Shown here piece by piece: positions 1-5,376 of a stretch of 13,343 bases of DNA. Each line of letters begins with the position of its first letter. Position 1 is the first letter of the stretch. The stretch comes from Planctomycetota bacterium (GTDB lineage Bacteria; Planctomycetota; Planctomycetia; Pirellulales; Pirellulaceae): positions 1-13,343 of the forward strand of contig JAPLNJ010000251.1 in NCBI GenBank assembly GCA_026692885.1. The letters run 5' to 3'. Under the pieces are notes generated by a model. It saw nothing but the letters and a program-made list of their open reading frames with translations, made no database searches and was not told where the DNA came from. A program made the position numbers and the translations under genes.

Positions 1-910
1 GGAGCAGCGACCGGCACTCCGTCAAACTGCGAAACCACGTCAGCTGGCGGCGTGCGAACTGTCGGGTGCGCGCTTGCACGGCATCGATCGTGGCGGCCAG
101 ATCGCGCACGCCCTGCAGATGTTCGATGACCTCACGGTATCCTAACGCCTGGCTGGCCGTACGACTCAGCGCGCCGTGACGCGCCAGGATGCCGCGTACT
201 TCGGCCACGAGACCTGCGGCAAACATACCGTCGACCCGGGCGTTGATGCGGCGATGCAACTCCGCTCGCGGCCAATCGAGCGCGAAGACGCGACACGCTT
301 CGGCCGGCGAGCCTTCCTCGAACTGCGTTTGCAGGTGGCTGATCGGTTGGCCGGTCTGCCGATGCACCTCCAGTGCGCGAATGATCCGCCGCTGATCGTG
401 CGGATGCAGTCGGGCCGCCGAGAGCGGGTCGACCAGGTTCAGCCGCTCGTGCAACGCCTCCAGCCCCACGGTTTTCAGTTCCTCGGCGATCTGTCGGCGA
501 AATTCCCAATCGGCGGGCGGCCCAGAGAAAATCCCGCGGAGCAGCACCTTCAAGTACAGCGACGTCCCGCCCACAAACAGCACCTCGCGGCCCCGCTGCC
601 GGATCTCCGCGATCTTGGTCTGGGCGGCCTGGAAGTAATTGGAGACACTGAAGTCCTCGGTCGGCGGCAGCAGGTCCAGCAGATGATGCGGCACGCGGGC
701 GCGTTCTTCTGAAGTGGGTTTGGCCGTGCCGATATCCATTTCGCGATACAGGGCCATCGAGTCGAGGGAAATGATCTCCGCCTGCAGCAACAGCGCGAGT
801 TCTACGCCGACGCTGGTCTTGCCGCTGGCCGTTGGTCCCGTGAGGTACCAGCAGTCCAGCGGCGTGTGGTCCGGAGTCGTCCCCTGGGGGCTGACAGCGT
901 GTGAATTCAT
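1..910 (-). CDS. miaA: tRNA dimethylallyltransferase MiaA (C-terminus cut by window edge)
   Basis: Transfers a dimethylallyl group to N6 of A37 in tRNAs that read UNN codons. About 303 codons are visible, open from ATG 910 to the window edge, so only the last few residues can be missing. Residues 25-32 are the P-loop GPTASGKT, followed by an LDSMALYR segment around Asp50 and IGTAKP at 60-65. GGTSLY lies at 114-119, and near the C-terminus come QALGYRE and RRQLTWFR, which are signatures of the family. The first ~20 residues before the beta strand WYLTG are a longer N-terminal tail than usual, so a later start is possible, but no later ATG or good ribosome site precedes the P-loop. The gene is divergent from hisE, with 169 bases between the two starts that must hold both promoters. 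Confidence 0.95.
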   Translation of the reverse strand, partial: MNSHAVSPQGTTPDHTPLDCWYLTGPTASGKTSVGVELALLLQAEIISLDSMALYREMDIGTAKPTSEERARVPHHLLDLLPPTEDFSVSNYFQAAQTKIAEIRQRGREVLFVGGTSLYLKVLLRGIFSGPPADWEFRRQIAEELKTVGLEALHERLNLVDPLSAARLHPHDQRRIIRALEVHRQTGQPISHLQTQFEEGSPAEACRVFALDWPRAELHRRINARVDGMFAAGLVAEVRGILARHGALSRTASQALGYREVIEHLQGVRDLAATIDAVQARTRQFARRQLTWFRSLTECRSLL

Positions 911-1079
911 GAATTTTCTTCGTGGCTTTGGTCTAAGGCGGATCTGTAAACTGTCCGGATGCGTCCAGAGAAGTCGCCGGCGCGAGTCGGGCGGATCGTT
1001 CCGGCCAGGCTGGACGGTCATTGCCAGCCGCTGGCCATCAGCCTAACATATTTGGCTTCACACCAGTCAAGAGGGTTCC

Positions 1080-1415
1080 ATGATTCAACACGACACGATT
1101 CTCGCCCGGCTGATGGCCGTGATCGAAGACCGCAAGGCGCAGATGCCCGAACACTCCTACACGACCAAGCTCTTCCGGGGCGGCGTGGCCAAGATCGGCG
1201 CCAAGATTCGCGAGGAGGCCGAGGAAGTGATCGAGGCGGCAAATGAAACAGGCGAGGAGGGGCGGCTGCATCTGATTCGCGAAGGCGCGGATTTGCTCTA
1301 CCACCTGTGCGTTATGCTCGGTCACCGCGGCGTCGGGTGGGGCGAGGTCGAGGTGGAATTAGCGCGGCGTTTTGGCATGTCGGGTCTGGATGAAAAGGCT
1401 GCACGCAAATCATGA
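1080..1415 (+). CDS. hisE: phosphoribosyl-ATP pyrophosphatase HisE
   Basis: Second step of histidine biosynthesis: hydrolyses phosphoribosyl-ATP to phosphoribosyl-AMP and pyrophosphate in the cytoplasm. The 111-residue length is normal for a stand-alone HisE. The all-alpha metal-binding signature is present: KIREEAEEVIEAA at 42-54 and EGADLLYHL at 68-76. The start at 1080 is preceded by AAGAGGG four bases upstream. The stop overlaps the start of hisG in an ATGA (1412-1415), so the two are translationally coupled. HisE is not fused to HisI here, and no other his gene is visible in the window. Confidence 0.95.
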   Translation: MIQHDTILARLMAVIEDRKAQMPEHSYTTKLFRGGVAKIGAKIREEAEEVIEAANETGEEGRLHLIREGADLLYHLCVMLGHRGVGWGEVEVELARRFGMSGLDEKAARKS

Positions 1416-2263
1416 GTAAGCTACGCATTGGGATTCCCAGCAAAGGCCGCTTGTCGGAACAGGCCGCGGAACTGTTGAAGCAGGCCGGGCTGAGTTTTCG
1501 CCAGCAGGATCGCAGTCTGTTCGCCCGCGTCAGCGAAATGCCCATCGACATCACCTTCCTGCGTACGGATGATATTCCCGTGCTCTGCGCCGAGGGCGCC
1601 ATCGATATGGGAATTACGGGTAGCGATCTGATCTGCGAGGCCGGTGCTGAGGTGGAAACACGGCTGGCCCTGGGCGTGGGCAAGTGCCGCCTGGCCCTGT
1701 GCGTTCCCGAAGACGCTGCGGTGCGTTCGCCCGCCGACCTGCAGGGCCGTCGCGTGGCCACAAGTTTTCCCCAGATTACTGAGGCGTATCTTCGCCGTCA
1801 CGGGGCGGAAGTCCATCTGGTGACGATCTCCGGTTCGGTCGAGGTGATGGTCGCGCTGGGCGTCGCGGACGCGATCGTCGATTTGGTGGAAACCGGCAGC
1901 ACGCTGGCCGCCAACCGGTTGCGGATCCTGGCGGAAATCGGTCAATACGAAACCGTGCTGATCCAGAACCGCGAGTGCCAGCACCGGGACATGGCCGACC
2001 GCGTGGTCCGGCGACTGGAGGGAGTGGTGATTGCCCGCAGTTATTCGCTGCTGGAGTACAATATTCCGCAAGCGAAACTGGCGGAGGCGGAGCGGATCAC
2101 GCCCGGGTTCAAATCGCCGACGGTCAATCGGTTGGAAGATCCCGAGTGGTACGCTGTTCGGGTGATGGTGCCGCGTAAAGACGTAATTGCCGTGATGGAG
2201 AAACTGGAGTCGCTCGGCGCCTCCGCCATCCTGGAGACGCCAATCGTCAACTGCCGCCTGTAA
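1412..2263 (+). CDS. hisG: ATP phosphoribosyltransferase HisG, long form
   Basis: First and committed step of histidine biosynthesis: joins ATP and PRPP to give phosphoribosyl-ATP. At 283 residues it is the long form, with a C-terminal regulatory ACT-like domain at about 213-283 that in the family binds histidine for feedback inhibition. No HisZ partner should therefore be needed. The N-terminal RIGIPSKGRL (5-14) is the usual opening of the family. The PRPP-binding signature is at 144-170 and includes GVADAIVDLVETGSTL. The start overlaps the hisE stop. The stop is only 5 bases from the convergent stop of the next gene, leaving no room for a separate terminator. Confidence 0.97.
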   Translation: MSKLRIGIPSKGRLSEQAAELLKQAGLSFRQQDRSLFARVSEMPIDITFLRTDDIPVLCAEGAIDMGITGSDLICEAGAEVETRLALGVGKCRLALCVPEDAAVRSPADLQGRRVATSFPQITEAYLRRHGAEVHLVTISGSVEVMVALGVADAIVDLVETGSTLAANRLRILAEIGQYETVLIQNRECQHRDMADRVVRRLEGVVIARSYSLLEYNIPQAKLAEAERITPGFKSPTVNRLEDPEWYAVRVMVPRKDVIAVMEKLESLGASAILETPIVNCRL

Positions 2264-2268
2264 CCACG

Positions 2269-2589
2269 TTACGCCGCGGTTCTCTGCCGCGAGGTGACGG
2301 TCGCAGAGGATACGGCAACGATCACGGCGTTGGTCGCGAATTCGACCAGGGCCGTGCGGTCGGCCGCACGCGGTTGCTGAGTTTCGGCCAGGGCGACATC
2401 GCTTTCGCGCTGGACGATGACGGCGGACCGAGCCCGGATGTAACCGCGTCGTTCGGCAGCGGACATCCCCGCCGTACGGCCAGCGACGCGTTGGGCGACT
2501 TCTCCCTGGCTGCGTTCCGCGACTCGCTGGGCGATCTCGGTAAGTCGCTCGCTGGGTCTCCAAAACGACAGCAGTTGCAGAAGTCCCAT
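2269..2589 (-). CDS. small hypothetical protein, 106 aa
   Basis: I do not recognise the family. The start is well supported: AAGGAG lies 7 bases before ATG 2589. The protein opens with a short hydrophobic stretch (GLLQLLSFW, residues 2-10). A basic and acidic helical region follows, with two near-repeats, IAQRV and VAQRV, at about 19-36. Then come GMSAAERRGYIRARS and a hydrophobic C-terminal segment (FATNAVIVAVSS). There is no signal peptide or clear catalytic motif. It converges on hisG with a 5-base gap. An overlapping plus-strand frame (2374-2658) lacks a comparable ribosome site and looks like a shadow. Confidence 0.6.
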   Translation of the reverse strand: MGLLQLLSFWRPSERLTEIAQRVAERSQGEVAQRVAGRTAGMSAAERRGYIRARSAVIVQRESDVALAETQQPRAADRTALVEFATNAVIVAVSSATVTSRQRTAA

Positions 2590-2757
2590 CGGTCACTCCT
2601 TGTTTTGTGGCCGAATTGCTCCGCAACTCGGCTCGATGTCGGGCCTGGCCAGGAATAAACATCGAGTCTTGTGGCCCCGATCTACATTGAGGCGATGGTT
2701 GTGCGGCGTGCACCAGTTGGGCAAGCTTTGTGTTGGCGGTCTTGGCCGACGGTCGTA

Positions 2758-2894
2758 ACCTTGCGCACGGCTGTCGGTGCTGGCAGTAATCCGGGTGGCT
2801 GGTGGCTGAGCCTACGCGAAGCCCCAGTCCACTGTTGCTGGGGCTACGCCTAGGCTCAGCCACCAGCCACCCTGCTAGCGTTTTGCGCAAGGTT
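2758..2894. repeat. MITE-like inverted-repeat element with long hairpin
   Basis: Two 35-base arms (2793-2827 and 2838-2872) are complementary with two mismatches and enclose a 10-base loop. Outside them, AACCTTGCGCA at 2758-2768 is repeated inverted at 2884-2894, and GCTGGCAG/CTGCTAGC partly pair between. The whole therefore folds as one imperfect palindrome of about 137 bases with candidate terminal inverted repeats. No coding frame with a ribosome site is inside. It sits in the gap between the small hypothetical gene and tRNA-Cys. A structured RNA or a REP-type element are alternatives. Confidence 0.65.
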
Positions 2895-2994
2895 CCGATC
2901 GAGGCCGGCGGTCGACCCGGATGGGGACGAGCAACCACTGCGCCTGCGGCGATCGTTGGATTCCGGCATTTTTTCCCAAACCGGAGGAGTCCTA

Positions 2995-3023
2995 TTGACC
3001 GAACGGGCGAGATTATCTAAGTT
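2995..3023 (+). promoter_or_regulatory. possible tRNA-Cys promoter
   Basis: TTGACC at 2995-3000 is a good -35 box. The best-spaced -10 candidate is the weak TAAGTT at 3018-3023 (17-base spacer); a closer TTATCT at 3013-3018 has too short a spacer. It ends 13 bases before the tRNA 5' end, the right distance for a short leader. Low confidence, based on consensus and position only. Confidence 0.25.
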
Positions 3024-3036
3024 TCCGAGATTGATT

Positions 3037-3108
3037 GGCGCCGTCGCCAAGTGGCTAAGGCAGCGGATTGCAAATCCGCCACCGTGGGTTCAACTCCCAC
3101 CGGCGCCT
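3037..3108 (+). tRNA. tRNA-Cys (anticodon GCA)
   Basis: A full cloverleaf is readable. The acceptor GGCGCCG (3037-3043) pairs with CGGCGCC (3101-3107), and the discriminator is T (3108), as expected for Cys. The anticodon stem GCGGA/TCCGC encloses loop TTGCAAA with GCA at 3070-3072. The T arm is GTGGG-TTCAACT-CCCAC. CCA is not encoded. A likely recombinase fragment lies on the opposite strand and overlaps it, so the tRNA is a probable attachment site. Confidence 0.96.
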
Positions 3109-3408
3109 CTGTTCGCATCCGTCCGCACACCTCCGCACATCGTCGCCTAAGTCTTTAAAACTACTAGACTTAGGCGACGATTGTGTTTCTTGGCTATCCA
3201 TTGTTTCGTCGCATGGCAGTGCGTGGATTCGTACCGCATCGCGGGCAGTTTGCTGCGCTACGCGCTGCGCCTCCTGACCTGCCGACCGGCAATTCCCATC
3301 GGTGCCAGTCGCTTGCAGTGCTTGCGGGGTCGATTCCAGGGGCTGCAGGTCGGGTAGGGCGTCCAGGGCGCCGGTCAGGTCATGCAACCGAGTGTGGGAG
3401 TGTTGCCC
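3055..3408 (-). pseudogene. C-terminal fragment of a tyrosine recombinase (integrase)
   Basis: The reading frame from about 3408 down to the TAG at 3057-3055 gives HSHTRLHDLTGALDALPDL, then ALQATGTDGN, then a Gln/Ala-rich tail with VAQQTARDA. I associate this pattern with the extreme C-termini of planctomycete phage-type integrases, just after the R-Y-x-H-T tyrosine motif. The position that should hold the catalytic Tyr reads His (GQHSHTR). No catalytic core (the R-H-x-x-R helices) can be read upstream, so this is a remnant. The frame ends inside tRNA-Cys on the antisense strand, as integrase genes often do at their att site. The family call comes from memory of such tails and was not tested by a search. 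Confidence 0.5.
3139..3181. terminator. perfect 16-bp hairpin downstream of tRNA-Cys
   Basis: ATCGTCGCCTAAGTCT (3139-3154) is followed by an 11-base loop and its exact complement (3166-3181). TTGTGTTTCTT follows on the plus strand, so it could end the tRNA transcript 30 bases after the mature 3' end. The T run is interrupted, so it could instead be a repeat or a recombination site in the integrase tail. Confidence 0.45.
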
Positions 3409-3420
3409 CTGTCCGGTCTC

Positions 3421-3443
3421 TAAGGTCGCAAAATGCGACCTTA
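3421..3443. repeat. 10-bp perfect hairpin
   Basis: TAAGGTCGCA-AAA-TGCGACCTTA is a perfect inverted repeat with a 3-base loop, just upstream (in minus orientation) of the recombinase fragment. A smaller one, AGCGAC/GTCGCT, follows at 3460-3477. They may mark the breakpoint at which the integrase gene was cut. No T run points to a terminator. Confidence 0.5.
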
Positions 3444-3548
3444 AAGACTCGTAAGACAAAGCGACTAGCCCGTCGCTCGCCACGTTTGCGAGGCTTCTCG
3501 CTCGATTCAATTGGGGCGAATCGGCGCGCCCAGGCCCCTGGTTATCAC

Positions 3549-3568
3549 CGCGACAGTTCAGTCGCGGA
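3549..3568 (-). terminator. short hairpin around the stop codon of the 330-aa gene
   Basis: CCGCGAC (3549-3555) and GTCGCGG (3562-3568) pair around a 6-base loop, and the TGA stop of the preceding gene (3560-3558) falls in the loop. There is no T run, so intrinsic termination is doubtful. Confidence 0.25.
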
Positions 3569-4550
3569 TGCTCGATCTGCGCGAGACGACAGCTTTGGGA
3601 GGATGCTGCACCTCTTCGTGGGCGTCCAGCAATACATAGGTGGGTGTCGACGGCCCGGTGAGTTTTCTGACCGTGGTTTTTTGGAGTTCTGCGACGCATC
3701 GGCGGTTGAACAATAGGTCAAATCGGTCTAGATCCTCCTCGACGAGGTTGTCGGCGACCGACCCAGTAATGACAAACCCATCGTCGGTCTTTAGGTCGAA
3801 CATCCCGGACTCGTGAGTTAGACCCCGAAAGACACCCGAAATTGGAACAGTATCCTGCTCAACGTCCCTTACGAGCCGCTCGGCGGCAATCCCTATTTGT
3901 TCGCCTGTCAATGACCTGGATGGCCCGTCGTGGAATGCAAGCCGAAGCTCTGCGCCGTGCTGTGCCAAGGTTTTCAGGAATTGCGTCAACGGTTGGATCA
4001 CACGAGGCGGAATTCTCTTGATAGCTTGGTCGAGTGAAGTATCGGCGGCTTCAGCCACGGACACCAGAGCCTCCGCCACATTACGTAGCGACCGTGCATG
4101 CACGCCGAGCAGCGATGAGTCCTCTGCAGCTTGCGGGACAAACTCAAAACCAAATGATCCCCTTGGCGTGCCGGTGAACAATAGCTGCGGATCAGGGGTG
4201 CCACGCGGTCGACGCTGCCGGCCCGCGTCCCTCGCCGCCTCGCGCTCGTCGTGCAACGCCTGCGCGGTGTACATCTTTTCGTACTGGATCAAGGCTTCGC
4301 CGGCCAAGAGCGGGCGGATGCCCTCAGATCCTAGTACGCCGGCACCTCGAAGGAAGATGGCGGCCCTAGGGAGAATGACATTCTCTTTGGGAAGAACAAT
4401 GCCTGGTTGATGTTGGCACGCCCGCAACGCCTCCTCGGCGTCAGCGAGCCGTTCCCGTAGCTGCGGCTCCAGAATCGGGTCGGCGGCGGCACTATCCAGG
4501 AGCTTACGCAGTTCGATGGCTTGGATCTGCAGGTACGTTAGGTTATTCAT
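3558..4550 (-). CDS. conserved-looking partner protein of the DUF6932-like gene, unknown function
   Basis: I recognise no named domain. The 330-residue protein starts with a helical region (1-46, heptad-like Leu/Ala spacing). A Gly-rich segment around 62-95 (AAIFLRGAGVLGSEGI, then LLAGEALIQYE) is followed by LLFTGTPRGSFGFEF at 123-137. The middle is helical (143-205). The C-terminal 230-310 alternates beta strands (ISGVFRGLTHESGMFDLKT, then FVITGSV) and looks like a small barrel. There is no signal peptide or membrane segment. Its ATG overlaps the stop of the upstream gene (ATGA, 4550-4547), so the two are coupled and probably act together. I recall similar proteins paired with DUF6932 genes; a toxin-antitoxin or defence role is only an inference from position. 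Confidence 0.8.
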   Translation of the reverse strand: MNNLTYLQIQAIELRKLLDSAAADPILEPQLRERLADAEEALRACQHQPGIVLPKENVILPRAAIFLRGAGVLGSEGIRPLLAGEALIQYEKMYTAQALHDEREAARDAGRQRRPRGTPDPQLLFTGTPRGSFGFEFVPQAAEDSSLLGVHARSLRNVAEALVSVAEAADTSLDQAIKRIPPRVIQPLTQFLKTLAQHGAELRLAFHDGPSRSLTGEQIGIAAERLVRDVEQDTVPISGVFRGLTHESGMFDLKTDDGFVITGSVADNLVEEDLDRFDLLFNRRCVAELQKTTVRKLTGPSTPTYVLLDAHEEVQHPPKAVVSRRSSIRD

Positions 4551-5104
4551 GGCTTGCCCCCCAGGCCTTTGCGGGCCGCGTCATCGTCTGCCGGAGACGC
4601 CAGTTCGACGACGAGCATTCCTTTCCACACTCCACCGCGGCGGTGCGAGAAAAGTCCGTACCAGTAACGGGCATGGTAGACAAGTTCACGTGGAGGGCAA
4701 CCGAGCGGCACCCAAAAATGATCGACAAGAAACGTGCCCTTGACGTGATGGCGGCTCAATAGCTCAGGTTTCGGCTTGATCGCTGCAAACAGTTTAGCCG
4801 AATCGTCTGGGGAAGCAACGAACGTAACAACGTCGATGTTCTCCGGGTCGCGGGATTCCAGCGTCTCGATGTCCTCCAGTAGACTGCCGTCAAGCCACTG
4901 AAAGCCACGAACGCCCAACGTCAGCAGTTCCGCGCGAAGGTCAAGGAACCCTTCGAGGATGGTCTTGCGTTTCGCCGACGTGGCGAAGCGAACGCAGAGT
5001 TCCTGTACGGTGCAGGGATACGGGGAAAGATCGGCGGGATTTCTAGGATCTCCCAAGTGCGGCGGCAGGGTGTTCCGAATGCTGTCAAAGGGAGGAATCG
5101 TCAT
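4547..5104 (-). CDS. DUF6932-like nucleotidyltransferase-fold protein
   Basis: The 185-residue protein opens with MTIPPF and LPPHLGDP, then a helical segment. At 70-95 it has WLDGS, then PENIDVVTF. This resembles the G-S and D-x-D region of minimal nucleotidyltransferases as arranged in DUF6932 proteins. YHARYWYGLFSHRR (143-156) and WKGMLVVEL (160-168) also fit my memory of that family. The first Asp of the expected D-I-D pair is Asn89 here (N-I-D), so catalysis is uncertain. It heads a two-gene unit with the 330-aa gene (4-base overlap) and lies 272 bases downstream of the type IIL R-M gene on the same strand. No strong ribosome site is seen; GGGGA is 12 bases before the ATG. Confidence 0.75.
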   Translation of the reverse strand: MTIPPFDSIRNTLPPHLGDPRNPADLSPYPCTVQELCVRFATSAKRKTILEGFLDLRAELLTLGVRGFQWLDGSLLEDIETLESRDPENIDVVTFVASPDDSAKLFAAIKPKPELLSRHHVKGTFLVDHFWVPLGCPPRELVYHARYWYGLFSHRRGGVWKGMLVVELASPADDDAARKGLGGKP

Positions 5105-5186
5105 TTGGCTAGATCCCCGACCGCATGGTTCTTTCGCTCCAAGAGAACGCCCCGGAGCGGTTCTCCGTCACTGCACCTGTCCACGT

Positions 5187-5192
5187 ATTGTA
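5187..5192 (-). promoter_or_regulatory. possible -10 box before the DUF6932-like gene
   Basis: The 272-base gap between the R-M stop and the next start has no convincing gene. On the minus strand TACAAT at 5192-5187 matches a -10 box in five of six bases, about 80 bases before the start, but the -35 position (TTCGTG) is poor. If real, the pair has its own promoter and is not only read through from the R-M gene. Confidence 0.2.
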
Positions 5193-5376
5193 CGCTGTCC
5201 TTGCTGGCCACGAACAGACCACCTCGCCACGCCACTGTCGGCAGCCGGCTTCCCGTTCACCCCCGCCGCCCCTTCCGCTACTCCCACGACGGAATCGGCT
5301 TGGCGTCCGATGCCGTGGCCGTCCGGTTTCGAACCCGGTCGGCCGTCCCGATGTCTGATAGTCTACCGCTCGCCGC

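Noticed and set aside
176..712. Long plus-strand open frame
   Set aside because: It lies wholly antisense to miaA, whose motifs are unmistakable; the frame is a high-GC shadow.
1421..2938. 505-codon minus-strand open frame
   Set aside because: It is antisense to hisG along most of its length and continues through the palindromic element; there is no recognisable protein in it.
5320..5345. GGTTCGAAACC motif that looks like a tRNA T-loop on the minus strand
   Set aside because: The T stem has two mismatches and no acceptor or anticodon stem can be built around it.
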